Positions 29,860 to 40,589 of a stretch of DNA of 64,000 bases are shown in pieces. The translations under genes were made by a program, and so were the position numbers. The notes below the pieces were generated by a model, which ran no database searches, was not told the DNA's origin, and saw only the letters and a program-made list of their open reading frames with translations. Every line of letters starts with the position of its first letter. The first letter of the stretch is position 1. The stretch lies in contig QGON01000070.1 of assembly GCA_003660235.1 (NCBI GenBank), positions 1-64,000 on the forward strand, read 5' to 3'. This stretch comes from a bacterium endosymbiont of Escarpia laminata. Lineage in GTDB: Bacteria > Pseudomonadota > Gammaproteobacteria > Chromatiales > Chromatiaceae.

Positions 29860-32800
29860 TTATTGATTCGCTATGGGAAATGGAAGAGCAGCCACCGCTT
29901 CGTCTCTCTCTTCCGGCAGGAAGTGCTTTTGTGCCAGTGCCGGAATCTCTTCCGGAGGGACAGGCCGGCTGAAAAAATAACCCTGAATGGTATCGCAGCC
30001 GATTCCACTCAGCACCTTCACCTGCTCTTCCGTCTCGACGCCTTCCGCGATGACACTGTGACCAAGCGCGCGGGCCACCCCAACGATGGTGCCCAGCAGG
30101 ATAGAGGACTCAGGATCCTTCAGCATGTCGGTAATGAACAGACGATCTATCTTGAGACAGGTGATCGGTAGATATTTAAGCGAGGCCAGGGAGGAGTAAC
30201 CCGTGCCAAAGTCATCAATGGCGATTTTCAGACCCATCTCCCGTATGTTTTTGAACACAGACAGGTTCTCGCCCGTGGTCTGCACCACGCTTTCGGTGAC
30301 CTCCAGTTCAAGATTCTCGGCCTGCCAACCCGTCTCCAGCAGAATCTGTTCAACGGTAGTCACAATACCCGGATCCTGGATATGGGTCGGAGAGATATTC
30401 ACCGACATCTGAAATAGAGGCAGCCCCATATCCTGCCAGGCTGTAGCCTGCTTGCAGGCAGTGCTCAGCGCCCACTCTCCCAACGTCTTGATCAAACCGA
30501 TGCGTTCCGCAACGTTGATAAATTCCGCTGGAGAGATCATACCCTTGGTGGGATGTTGCCACCGTGCCAGTGCTTCGACCCCAACCAAACGGCCACTTTG
30601 CACATTGATCTGGGGTTGGTAATAGAGCTCCAGTTCACTCCGTTCAAGCGCCAGACGCAGATCCTGCTCAATCTGCAAACGGTGCTCGGCCTGAGTGGTC
30701 AACTCGGGCTGGTAGAATGTGTAGCGATGTTTGCCCTCCTCCTTGGCAGCATACATGGCGCTGTCAGCAGCCTTTAGCAGGGCCTGCAGATTTTCACCAT
30801 CCTGCGGGAAGTGGGCAATACCGATACTGCATCTTGGCCGGATCTGCTGCAAACCCAGATCCACCGGCTTGTTGGTCTCCTGCAAACAGCGACTGGCAAC
30901 GTCTGCGGCGTCATACTCATCATTGACATGGTCCACCAGGATGCAGAATTCATCGCCACTCAGGCGGGCCACGAAATCAGCACCCCGCAAAACTTTTTGC
31001 AGACGCTGGGCAATGACCTTGAGCAGCTGATCGCCCACATCATGACCCAGACTGTCATTCACATCCTTAAAGCCATCAAGATCCAGATACAACAGGGCAA
31101 AGCGTTCCTTGCGCCGATGCGCTGCCTTGATAACGTCTTCCAGATGTTTGTAGAAATAGGCCCGGCTTGCCAAACCGGTCAGTTCGTCGGAATAAGCCAG
31201 CTGACGGATACGCCTTTCAGATACTCTCTGTTGGGTGATGTCCTGAACCGTTCCCAGCACCACACCGTCCGCATCCGGTGCAAGATCCAGTTCCTGATGT
31301 ACGATTACTGACTTGTTGCTTTCGGTGAGCAATCGGTAATCCGAAGGATGCAGTGGCGCACCATCCACCACGGATGTGATGTTATCGCGGATAAAAGCTC
31401 GGTCATCCGGATGTATTCGATCCAGATAGCCGCCCAGCTTTTTACAGCAAGCAACCTGGGAAGCCCCCAGCATTTTGGCCAGCTGCTTTGAAATCACCAG
31501 CTCATCCCGCTTTGCATCCCACCGCCAATACCCCAGGGCGGCCATACGTTGTGCACTGGCCAGTTGCTCCTGGCTTTCATGCAGGGCCTTGGAGTCTTGA
31601 GCAGCCCTGAGTTGAAAGCGTATCCGGTGACTCAAAACATTGTAGTTGACCGGCTTGGTGATAAAACCGTCCGCACCGGACTGGAAGGCCTGATTGACGG
31701 TTTCCATATCCTCCAGCCCAGTGACCATGAGGATGGGGATAGTTCTAAATTCCCGCCTTTTCCTCAGGCGCCGACAGACTTCAAAGCCATCCATGCCTTC
31801 CATAAGGGCATCGAGCAGGATGATATCCGGTATTTTTTTTGCTGCCCGCTCAAGACACTCTTTTCCGCTCTCCGCCTCATCAACCTCAAAACCGACTGCA
31901 CTCAATGCCTCACGGGTGGTAATGCGGAAATTTGAATCATCATCCACCAGTAAAATACGCTCTCCGCTCTGGCGGACCGGGATATCAATGGCGAGGGTTT
32001 TTTTGGATGACTCAATTTCAGTGCGCAGTGCGTCGAGAATAGTGGGCAACAAGGCTTCAATGTTATCCACCAAATTGGGCGCAGGTGACAAATCCTTTTC
32101 GGCTGCCGAGGTCTCGAGTTGTTGGCAGTGCCGGGAAAAAACCATTGCCCCCAAATTGGCACTACTCGATTTCAGGCTGTGGACAATCCCCCTGAGGCTC
32201 TCCGCATCATTATCATCAAGTGCCTGGCGAAGCTTGGCAACATCGTCAGGAGCCTGTTTTAGAAAGTGATTGACCGATTTCCCCAACACATCCCTTCCGC
32301 TCATCTCGCCCAACTGGCGCAGCTGCGCCAAGGGGGCGGGATCGAGAATAGGAGAGTCAGAGACTTTCCCGGACAGAGATGTCTCGCCGGTTTCCGCTTG
32401 CTCCGTAACTTCAACCTTAAGCCATTTTTTCAACAACTCCGACAAACGTTTCTGACTGAAAGGTTTGCTCAGATAGTCATTCATACCGGCAGTTTCACAC
32501 TGTTCCTGTATGCCTTTCTGTACATCCGCAGTGAGTGCCACAATCGTAACCGGCTTTTGCCCTTTCTCCTGTTCGATGAGACGAATCTGACTGGTGGCGC
32601 TGAAGCCATCCATCTCCGGCATGTGGCAGTCCATCAGGATCAGATCATAGGTGTTTTGGGTAGCAGCTTCGACAGCTTCAAGACCATTCCCGGCAAGATC
32701 CATCTCACAGCCCAGTGCCATCAACATGCTGATGGCCACCTCCTGGTTCACCAGATTATCCTCAGCCAGGAGAATCTTCCCTTTCAGTTTTTCAGTCGCC

Positions 32801-34770
32801 TGACCTGCGTCGGCAACGGCAGCGACTTGTTCACCCATAACCTCCCGCAGGCACAGCAGCAATTGCTGTTGGCGTACAGGTTTCTGTAGATGGCGGGCAA
32901 TACCACACGCCTGGGCAATCGACGATTCCGCATCGAATTCAGTCGAGCTGAGCATCACCAGATGTGGCGCAGGTATGGACGAGTCATTGCGGATGGAGCG
33001 CGCCAGTTCAAGGCCATCCATCTCCGGCATGTGCCAGTCGAGCAGCACAATCTGGTAGGGGTCACCTCCATCGGCGGCCTGACGCAACCGTTCAAGCGCC
33101 TGTCTCCCGGAATCAACACTGCCGTTCCTCATGCCCCAGGCGATGACCTGGTTGTGGAGAATCTCCCGGTTGGTAACATGGTCGTCAACGATAAGGACAC
33201 GGACACCTTCCAGGATATCGTGGTTCGGCGCTTGAGGCCGTTCCTCTATTGCGGCCTCAAGTTCTATTTTGAAACTGAAATGTGCACCCTCCCCCGGAAT
33301 ACTCTCAAGTTCGATCGCGCCACCCATGAGCTTGACCAGACGACTGGCGATAGCCAGACCCAGGCCCGTACCACCAAACCGCCGAGTTGTGGAGCTGTCA
33401 GCCTGGCTGAAGGCATTGAAGACATCACCCTGCTGCGAAATGGGGATACCGGGGCCGGTATCAGAGACTTCGAAGGCTATCTGCATGCTGTTGACATGCC
33501 GTTCGCTGGTTCTTACCCAAAGACGCACCTCACCCCGTTTGGTGAACTTCACGGCATTTCCCAGCAGGTTAACCAGAATCTGCCGTAATCGCACGGCATC
33601 GCCCCGAACCCATCGGGGCAAATCAGGCGGCAGATTGGGAATCAGTTCGAGCCCCTTGCGATGGGCCTGGTTGGCCACCAGCTCCAGGGTGTCTTCCAAC
33701 AGCGTTCGAAGATCGAAATCCTCTTTATTGAGTTGAAGTTTATCTGCCTCGATCTTGGAGAAATCGAGGATGTCATTGATAACCCCCAGCAGAGACTCTG
33801 CAGAACGATGAGCGGAATCCGCCAGACGGTGAGCACGCACGTCCAAACCGGTATCCAGCAACAGTTCCGTCATGCCCAGCACGCCGTTCATGGGGGTGCG
33901 AATTTCATGACTCATGGTGGCAAGAAATTCGCTCTTGGCCCGACTGGCAGCTTCCGCGCCCTCCTTGGCCTCCTGCAGACTTGCCGTGCGCTCAGAGACC
34001 TTCTGCTCCAGCCCCTCCCGGTAGGAGGATAGCTTTTTATCACGTCCTTCAATCTGCCCCAACATAGTGTTGAAGCGTTCGATGAGTGTGCCAATCTCAT
34101 CATTGTCGCCAGGCTGCAGACGCAGACTGAAATTCTTCTGATCTGCGACATCCTGCATGCCGTTGACTAGATTATTGATAGGACCCGAGATGCGGCGCTG
34201 CATGGAGTACGAGAGAAGATATACCCCCAGCATAATGCCGACCAACAACAGCCCTGAAATCAGCAGATAATCGATGATCTGGTCATATAGGGGGTCCAGA
34301 CTCGCCTCGATGAACAGATGGCCAATCACCTCGCCATCCAGGGTGACGGGTTTCAGCAGATCCAGATCGTCCCCGGCAAAACGGTACTCAATTCTTTTCG
34401 ACTGACCCAACTCGCTAAACCAGGCCTTGTCTTCATTTTCGATACGGGCTTGTACCCCGGAATCTTGCGGATAAGCGGCAAACATTTGCCAGTTATCCTG
34501 ATAGAGAATCGCGCCATTAACATCCGCTTGGTTTTTCAGTGATAACAGAAGCTTTTGCGCTGTCTTCGGATCATCGAAAGTGAGTGCGGCAGTGGAGTTG
34601 GTACTGATGAAGTCCGCCAGTACCGAAACACGCTCAACCAAAGCCTCACGATAGGAGACAACCTCCAGGACAATATGGCTGACAGAGACAATCAACAGCG
34701 CGACGCCGCTGATCAACAGGATCATCCGTCTTATCTTTTGTGCGATGTTGATGTTACTGAGAAAATCCAT
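29860..34770 (-). CDS. Giant hybrid sensor kinase / phosphorelay / c-di-GMP protein (sensor-HAMP-HisKA-HATPase-REC-REC-Hpt-REC-PAS-GGDEF-EAL)
   Basis: [14 protein letters not shown]; two RECs; [12 protein letters not shown] (Hpt); third [34 protein letters not shown] with I-site; [11 protein letters not shown] and [10 protein letters not shown] (EAL). Confidence 0.93.
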   Translation of the reverse strand: MDFLSNINIAQKIRRMILLISGVALLIVSVSHIVLEVVSYREALVERVSVLADFISTNSTAALTFDDPKTAQKLLLSLKNQADVNGAILYQDNWQMFAAYPQDSGVQARIENEDKAWFSELGQSKRIEYRFAGDDLDLLKPVTLDGEVIGHLFIEASLDPLYDQIIDYLLISGLLLVGIMLGVYLLSYSMQRRISGPINNLVNGMQDVADQKNFSLRLQPGDNDEIGTLIERFNTMLGQIEGRDKKLSSYREGLEQKVSERTASLQEAKEGAEAASRAKSEFLATMSHEIRTPMNGVLGMTELLLDTGLDVRAHRLADSAHRSAESLLGVINDILDFSKIEADKLQLNKEDFDLRTLLEDTLELVANQAHRKGLELIPNLPPDLPRWVRGDAVRLRQILVNLLGNAVKFTKRGEVRLWVRTSERHVNSMQIAFEVSDTGPGIPISQQGDVFNAFSQADSSTTRRFGGTGLGLAIASRLVKLMGGAIELESIPGEGAHFSFKIELEAAIEERPQAPNHDILEGVRVLIVDDHVTNREILHNQVIAWGMRNGSVDSGRQALERLRQAADGGDPYQIVLLDWHMPEMDGLELARSIRNDSSIPAPHLVMLSSTEFDAESSIAQACGIARHLQKPVRQQQLLLCLREVMGEQVAAVADAGQATEKLKGKILLAEDNLVNQEVAISMLMALGCEMDLAGNGLEAVEAATQNTYDLILMDCHMPEMDGFSATSQIRLIEQEKGQKPVTIVALTADVQKGIQEQCETAGMNDYLSKPFSQKRLSELLKKWLKVEVTEQAETGETSLSGKVSDSPILDPAPLAQLRQLGEMSGRDVLGKSVNHFLKQAPDDVAKLRQALDDNDAESLRGIVHSLKSSSANLGAMVFSRHCQQLETSAAEKDLSPAPNLVDNIEALLPTILDALRTEIESSKKTLAIDIPVRQSGERILLVDDDSNFRITTREALSAVGFEVDEAESGKECLERAAKKIPDIILLDALMEGMDGFEVCRRLRKRREFRTIPILMVTGLEDMETVNQAFQSGADGFITKPVNYNVLSHRIRFQLRAAQDSKALHESQEQLASAQRMAALGYWRWDAKRDELVISKQLAKMLGASQVACCKKLGGYLDRIHPDDRAFIRDNITSVVDGAPLHPSDYRLLTESNKSVIVHQELDLAPDADGVVLGTVQDITQQRVSERRIRQLAYSDELTGLASRAYFYKHLEDVIKAAHRRKERFALLYLDLDGFKDVNDSLGHDVGDQLLKVIAQRLQKVLRGADFVARLSGDEFCILVDHVNDEYDAADVASRCLQETNKPVDLGLQQIRPRCSIGIAHFPQDGENLQALLKAADSAMYAAKEEGKHRYTFYQPELTTQAEHRLQIEQDLRLALERSELELYYQPQINVQSGRLVGVEALARWQHPTKGMISPAEFINVAERIGLIKTLGEWALSTACKQATAWQDMGLPLFQMSVNISPTHIQDPGIVTTVEQILLETGWQAENLELEVTESVVQTTGENLSVFKNIREMGLKIAIDDFGTGYSSLASLKYLPITCLKIDRLFITDMLKDPESSILLGTIVGVARALGHSVIAEGVETEEQVKVLSGIGCDTIQGYFFSRPVPPEEIPALAQKHFLPEERDEAVAALPFPIANQ

Positions 34771-34778
34771 TGTTCTGC

Positions 34779-35363
34779 TTAATTTTCCGGTGAATCCAAA
34801 ACCGTAGCCAAATCCAAAAGAGGGGCTGCAATCTTCAGGCCTGACCTTCTGGCGCTCTCAAGGTTGATCAGGAAACCAATGCGTTTTTTGCCACGGGTGA
34901 ACTCGATGATGCCGCCCTGTTCTGCAAAACCTTCTGTGTCACCCAAGGTCAATATCGGCCGGCCTTTCAATTTCTGAAGGATGGCACCCATAAAGGGCCG
35001 CTTGGATTTGCTGATAAAAACCACCTGACAGCTGTCACCAATGGACTCGGACTGGGTAAAACGGCGAATCCGCACTGTCCGACCGGCAGCCTTACGCTGC
35101 TCCAGGGCATCAAGAGCCGAGCCGAAGACGTCCTCACCCAGTACACAGATACCAAAACGCCCGGACTTGTCAGCGCCCGAGGAGGCGGGCCATTCAACGA
35201 ATTTACTCAGCTTGTAGACCAGCGCGGCCTTGAGCTTGTATTCCGCGTCGGGGGAGGCGGCGATAAGCTGCAGCGGCAACAGCACCATCAACAACCACAG
35301 ACAGCACAGTCTGAGCCTTGGCAGCCATTGGGGTGCAACTTGTGAGGGTAATTCAAGCATCAT
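34779..35363 (-). CDS. YfiR-family (DUF4154) periplasmic protein
   Basis: Signal peptide; [19 protein letters not shown]...[18 protein letters not shown]...[16 protein letters not shown]. Confidence 0.88.
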   Translation of the reverse strand: MMLELPSQVAPQWLPRLRLCCLWLLMVLLPLQLIAASPDAEYKLKAALVYKLSKFVEWPASSGADKSGRFGICVLGEDVFGSALDALEQRKAAGRTVRIRRFTQSESIGDSCQVVFISKSKRPFMGAILQKLKGRPILTLGDTEGFAEQGGIIEFTRGKKRIGFLINLESARRSGLKIAAPLLDLATVLDSPEN

Positions 35364-35398
35364 GCTTTAGAACTATTCGGCTTCCAATCCGGCGCTAT

Positions 35399-37447
35399 TC
35401 AGAAATCGAAACGAATCATACCGTAGACTGAGCGTTCAACTTCGGTCTGTGTGGCAAAAGTCTCTCCCACAAATTCCGCATGATGATTCTGCAGCAGGTT
35501 CTGTCCAACCAGAGAGAGTTCCAGATCCTCCCAGGGCCGCCAGGCCAAGCGGGTATTCAGGCTGGTGTAACTCGGTATCAGTATCGGTATTTGTGCAGAG
35601 GAAAAACTGCTTGCCGCAAGCTCATCCACGTAGTAAGCCCAGAGATCCAACGACCACTCATTGGACAAATCCATGGCGGAGCGAACCGAGAGCTGATGTT
35701 TGGGACTGGATCCCTCCACGACAGGGCCAGTGACGATGTCGGTGCTATCACTGGCCGTCTCTTGCTCCACCTCGATGTAACTGTAGTTTGCCTGTAAGCG
35801 CCACCATTCGAGCAGATGCCAGTCCATCGCCAGCTCAAGACCACGGCTTGTTGCCTCCTGCTTGTTATCGAAAACTCTCTCTGTGAGAGCCACAGATTCA
35901 AAAGTTCCAAGGTTGTTGTATTGGTTGTAAAAAAGCGCAAGATCCAAGGAGAGGCGTTCAGCCGGTTGCACCCGATAGCCCAGCTCGATCGCAGTCAGCT
36001 CTTCTGCCTCAAAATCCTCATTTCCATGGATCGTAAGGATTAATGGCGGAATCGGCGGAGGTCCTATCGGGATAATTCGGGGCACGATGCTTGAGCTATC
36101 CTCCACCCGGGAAGGCGTGCGCACTGCGCGTGAAACAGAAGTCCAAAGGGTGTGGCCCTCCTTGGGTAACCAGAGCAGGCGGGCGCTGGGTTGAATCTCC
36201 AAGCCGGTATAGTCGTTATGCTCAAACTTGGAACCCAGGGTCAGGCGCAGGGTATCTGGCGCCAGTTCAATCTCATCCTGCACGAAAGTGCTAAAAAGAT
36301 CGGAGGTCTGTTCATCCGGCAACAGCGAAATTGGAAAGGTGTTGTCGAACTTATCCTTGATGCGACGGAAACCCAGCCCCCATACGATGTCATGCCCTTC
36401 CAGAGGATTGAACTGGTGCTGAAAATCAATATCCAGGGTATCGTGACGCTGTCCCAGAATCGCCTCTTTGCGCTCATTGTGGTCGTAATAGACCTGCAGC
36501 GTGGTAGATGAGTATTCAGATAAACGCTGTTCCCACCGCCCCAGCAGATTCCAGCCGGAAGCCTCAATGTTATCCGCCACATTCGAATCGCTGTAGGGAG
36601 GACTGTTGGCTGGGTCTGAGGGATCCTGGGTGACGCCCTGAAGAATCTGATTCTCATCCGTCTCGTAGATATCCCCCTGCAGGGTCCATTGGTTTGATGC
36701 ATTCAAAACACCATCCACCCGGAAACCGGCACGCAAGGAGTTCCAGTCATCTCCGGCCTGTTCATCCAGCGATGGAGCGAAGCTGCTGTCCCGATCATTG
36801 TATTTAAGATAAATCCTGCCGAAGGTCTGCTCGCCCAACTCCGCGCCGTAACGCAGACTGGTAAAGGCTTTCTCCTCGTTGCCGGCGCCCGCCACCACAA
36901 GTCCACCCTGGGTCTCAGAGGCCTGTTTGGTGATGATATTGATCACGCCATTGACCGCGTTGGCGCCCCAGACCGTGGCGCCTGGGCCACGAATCACCTC
37001 GATACGGTCGATATCTTCCAACACAGTGTCCTGAACCTCCCAGTAGACGCCGGAGTAGGAAGGGGCATAGACACTGCGTCCGTCAATCAATACCAGCAGC
37101 TTGTTGGCGAACTGGGCATTGAATCCACGACTGGAGATTGCCCATTTGTTGCTGTCCATCTTCGTCACCTGGATACCCGGCGCCAGACGCAATGCCTCGG
37201 GAATACTGGTAACGCCGGATCGACGGATGTCATCCTGGGTAATCACGTATGCCGCAGCGGCTACCTCATTGAGCCGCTGTTTCTTTTTGGAAACAGAGGT
37301 CACCTCCATTGACAGCAGATCCTCCAGTCCCAGATCCAGGTAATCATCCACCGATTCTTCAGCTAAAACCGGCGTGGAGAGCAGCGCCGCTGAGATAAGG
37401 GCGATTAGGCACAATGGGGATTTGCAATAAATCATCGTCGTTTTCAT
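35399..37447 (-). CDS. TonB-dependent receptor
   Basis: DLLSMEVTSVSKKKQRLNEVAAAAYVITQDDIRRSG, plug RIEVIRGPGATVWGANAVNGVINIITK; C-terminal barrel ends in F. Confidence 0.92.
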   Translation of the reverse strand: MKTTMIYCKSPLCLIALISAALLSTPVLAEESVDDYLDLGLEDLLSMEVTSVSKKKQRLNEVAAAAYVITQDDIRRSGVTSIPEALRLAPGIQVTKMDSNKWAISSRGFNAQFANKLLVLIDGRSVYAPSYSGVYWEVQDTVLEDIDRIEVIRGPGATVWGANAVNGVINIITKQASETQGGLVVAGAGNEEKAFTSLRYGAELGEQTFGRIYLKYNDRDSSFAPSLDEQAGDDWNSLRAGFRVDGVLNASNQWTLQGDIYETDENQILQGVTQDPSDPANSPPYSDSNVADNIEASGWNLLGRWEQRLSEYSSTTLQVYYDHNERKEAILGQRHDTLDIDFQHQFNPLEGHDIVWGLGFRRIKDKFDNTFPISLLPDEQTSDLFSTFVQDEIELAPDTLRLTLGSKFEHNDYTGLEIQPSARLLWLPKEGHTLWTSVSRAVRTPSRVEDSSSIVPRIIPIGPPPIPPLILTIHGNEDFEAEELTAIELGYRVQPAERLSLDLALFYNQYNNLGTFESVALTERVFDNKQEATSRGLELAMDWHLLEWWRLQANYSYIEVEQETASDSTDIVTGPVVEGSSPKHQLSVRSAMDLSNEWSLDLWAYYVDELAASSFSSAQIPILIPSYTSLNTRLAWRPWEDLELSLVGQNLLQNHHAEFVGETFATQTEVERSVYGMIRFDF

Positions 37448-37473
37448 TACACTTTTTCCAGCGTTGAGCGCAT

Positions 37474-39507
37474 TCAGAAATTCACGCGAACCAGCCCGTA
37501 GGCCGAGCGTTCCACCTCGGTTTGAATCAGGAGATATTCTCCAGTGAACTCCGGGTGATGGTTGTCCAGCAGATTTTGCCCGACCAGTGAGAGTTCCAGG
37601 TTTTTCTGTGGACGCCATGCGAGCCGGGCATTCAGGCTGGTGTATTCCTCGACTGGGATATCCACTGTAGAAGCGGGGCTTTTGAGCTCGTCCACATAGT
37701 AGGCCCAGAGATCCAACGACACGTTGTTGCTCAGATCCATCATGGAACGCAGCGAGAACTGGTGTTTTGGGCTGCCACCGCTACCTAAGATGCCGCCGGC
37801 AAAGTCGGAGACTTCGATAAAACTGTAGTTGGACTGCAATCGCCACCATTCCAGCGCTCGCCAGTCCACGACCAACTCCATGCCATAGCTGTGGGCCGAG
37901 ATGTTGTTGTCATACTGGAGATCGGCGAGAGGATTCAACGGATCTAAGCTTTGGAAGTTCTGGATGTTGTCGTAGTCGTTGTAAAACAGCGCCAGATCGA
38001 AGGAGAGATTCTCCCTGGGCTGGATTCGATAGCCGGTCTCATAAGCCAGGAGCACTTCCGATTCGAAGGCCTCGTTGCCTATCGTGTGGATCTCAGCAGG
38101 GGGGAATGGGGGCGGAAGCGGCACAATGAAGGCAATGTTCATTGAGCCATATTCAACACTGGAGGGGGTTCTTACCGCTCGGGAGACCGACCCCCACAGG
38201 GTAGTGCGATCATCAGGCAGCCAGGCCATGCGGGCGTTGGGCTGTACTTCATAGCCGGTGAAATCGTTATGTTCAAACTTGGACCCCAGAGTCAGGCGCA
38301 GGGTTTGCGGCAGCAGTTCGATCTCATCCTGCACAAAGGCACTGTAGAGATTCAAACTGTTGGGATAGATAGCGACCATGTAGGTGTTGTCGAACGCCTC
38401 TTCGATATGGCGATAGCCCAGACCCCAGATGATATCGTGGCTCTCAAATGCCCTGAACTGATGCTGGAAGTCCAGGTCGAGGGTATCGTGGCTCTGTTTG
38501 ATAAACCCCTCTGAGCGTTCGGTATGGTCGTAATAGAGCTGTAGTGCGGTGCTGGCCTGTTCGGAGAGTTGGTGGTTCCATTTACCCATCAGGTTCCAGC
38601 CGGAAGAGTCGACCTTGTCCGGTCTGTTCGCCGCCAGAAAGGTGGGGGCGAACACGGCATTGGCAGGGTCGCTGGGGTCCATCCAGAAATTAACCTTCTG
38701 ATTCTCATCGGCATCGTAGAGATCCCCCTGAAGGCTCCAGCTGTCGATCTCAGTGAGCTGGCCATCAACGCGAAAACCACCCCGCAGGCTTTTCCAGTCA
38801 TCCCCGGCGTCACCGTACAGATCGGAAGCATAGGATTGGTCCCGATCATTGTATTTGAGGTAGAAACGGGCATGGGTATCCGACGCCACTTCAGCGCCAT
38901 AACGCAGGCTGGCGAAAGACTTCTCCTCATTTCCCGCACCGGCCACCAGCAAGCCGCCATGGGTCTCTCCCGCATGCCTGGTAATGATATTGATCACACC
39001 ATTGACCGCATTGGCGCCCCACACCGCCGCACCGGGACCACGAATCACCTCAATGCGATCGATATCTTCCAGCAGGGTGTCCTGGGCATCCCAGTAAACC
39101 CCGGAAAAAGTTGGCGAGTAAACCGATCGGCCATCGATCATCACCAACAGTTTGTTGGCGAATTGACCGGTGAACCCACGACTGCTGATGGCCCATTTAT
39201 TGGCGTCGATCCGGCCCACCTGGATACCCGGCGCCAGTCTTAGCGCCTCGGGAATACTGGTGACGCCGGAGCGGCGGATATCCTCTTTTGAAATGACAAA
39301 AACCGCTGCGGCCACCTCGTTGAGTCGCTGTCTTTTCTTGGAGACCGAGGTGACCTCCATGGACAGCAGATCTTCCAGATCCAGTTCCAAATAGGACTCC
39401 AGCGATTCTTCAGCTGAGATCGCACCGGATAGCAGAACGGATGATAAAAGAGTGGACAGGAGCAGTTGGCGTTCGCCACAAAACATCGACATTTTCAAAA
39501 CACTCAT
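37474..39507 (-). CDS. TonB-dependent receptor (paralogue of 35399..37447)
   Basis: Same plug motif; C-terminal ...ERSAYGLVRVNF. Confidence 0.92.
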   Translation of the reverse strand: MSVLKMSMFCGERQLLLSTLLSSVLLSGAISAEESLESYLELDLEDLLSMEVTSVSKKRQRLNEVAAAVFVISKEDIRRSGVTSIPEALRLAPGIQVGRIDANKWAISSRGFTGQFANKLLVMIDGRSVYSPTFSGVYWDAQDTLLEDIDRIEVIRGPGAAVWGANAVNGVINIITRHAGETHGGLLVAGAGNEEKSFASLRYGAEVASDTHARFYLKYNDRDQSYASDLYGDAGDDWKSLRGGFRVDGQLTEIDSWSLQGDLYDADENQKVNFWMDPSDPANAVFAPTFLAANRPDKVDSSGWNLMGKWNHQLSEQASTALQLYYDHTERSEGFIKQSHDTLDLDFQHQFRAFESHDIIWGLGYRHIEEAFDNTYMVAIYPNSLNLYSAFVQDEIELLPQTLRLTLGSKFEHNDFTGYEVQPNARMAWLPDDRTTLWGSVSRAVRTPSSVEYGSMNIAFIVPLPPPFPPAEIHTIGNEAFESEVLLAYETGYRIQPRENLSFDLALFYNDYDNIQNFQSLDPLNPLADLQYDNNISAHSYGMELVVDWRALEWWRLQSNYSFIEVSDFAGGILGSGGSPKHQFSLRSMMDLSNNVSLDLWAYYVDELKSPASTVDIPVEEYTSLNARLAWRPQKNLELSLVGQNLLDNHHPEFTGEYLLIQTEVERSAYGLVRVNF

Positions 39508-39666
39508 TGCGGAGTTCTTTTCCAGCAGGCCTGAACAGGCGTAACTGATTGCTCAGGGCATCAATCACCTTGTTCTATCGGCTGAGTGCAGAATTTCTTT
39601 ACAAACAAGCTACCCCGCTACAAACAGGCGAAGTTGTTTATGTTGGTGCGCATAGCGCACCAAACG

Positions 39667-40584
39667 CTATAGGTAGTTGAACAGAGACAATCCCTGGAGC
39701 TTGACGAAGGATTGCTGGGCCGCCTGCAATACCAGCAACTGTTGCTGATAGCGGCTCAGGGCTTCGGCCATATCCAGATCCTCCACCTCAGACTGCGCAG
39801 TCTTCATGGTTAACAGGAAATCCTCATTGACCGTGGACTGCTCAGCTATCGCGTTCAGTCGCGTACCGGCTGATGCGCGAAAATTTGTGGTGTGCACCAA
39901 CCCGACCTGAACATCGTCCAACAATGCAGTATTGGGCGCATCCGCCTCCAGCCCGGCGGCGATCTGGTGCACTGTCTCGAACAGATTGCGCTTGACCGGG
40001 AGAGGGGGTGCGGTGCTCGTATCGAGGTTCATGAAAACATCGAAACCGTTGTCCCTGTCCTGAATCCGGCGATCGGCGGCTATCTGCAACTGGCGCGATC
40101 CCATATCACCACTGTAAACAAAAGTCCCATCGACCGGATTGCTGAAAGGGGGCTGATCTGCAGCGTAACCTGCAAAGATATACTCGCCGTTGCTGTCCTT
40201 GGTGTTGGCCAGAGAGAGCAGTCCCTCGTTGAGTTGACGGACCTCTGCGGCGATATCCCGGCGCTGATCGCCGGTAAGTGTGTCGGTCTGGCCCTGGATC
40301 GCCAGTTCGTGAACCCGGTGCAGGATATTCCCCACGCTTGCCAACGCCGTCTCTTCCAACTCAAGACGGGCACGGGCACGGTCTGCATTGTCCTGGTATT
40401 GATCAACCCGGCTGATAGAGCTCTTCAGATCTAGCAGATACGCAGAGCCGGCAGGATCGTCTTTGGGACTGAGGATACGTTTTCCGGATGAGATCTGATC
40501 CTGGGTATGACTCAGTTTAGTCTGCTGCTCCAGCATGCTGCTGATGCCTTTTTCAAACAGCATGTTGGTGGAGATGCGTAACAT
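39667..40584 (-). CDS. flgL: Flagellar hook-associated protein 3
   Basis: MLRISTNMLFEKGISSMLEQQTKLSHTQDQISSGKRILSPKDDPAGSAYLLDL. Confidence 0.95.
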   Translation of the reverse strand: MLRISTNMLFEKGISSMLEQQTKLSHTQDQISSGKRILSPKDDPAGSAYLLDLKSSISRVDQYQDNADRARARLELEETALASVGNILHRVHELAIQGQTDTLTGDQRRDIAAEVRQLNEGLLSLANTKDSNGEYIFAGYAADQPPFSNPVDGTFVYSGDMGSRQLQIAADRRIQDRDNGFDVFMNLDTSTAPPLPVKRNLFETVHQIAAGLEADAPNTALLDDVQVGLVHTTNFRASAGTRLNAIAEQSTVNEDFLLTMKTAQSEVEDLDMAEALSRYQQQLLVLQAAQQSFVKLQGLSLFNYL

Positions 40585-40589
40585 ATCAA

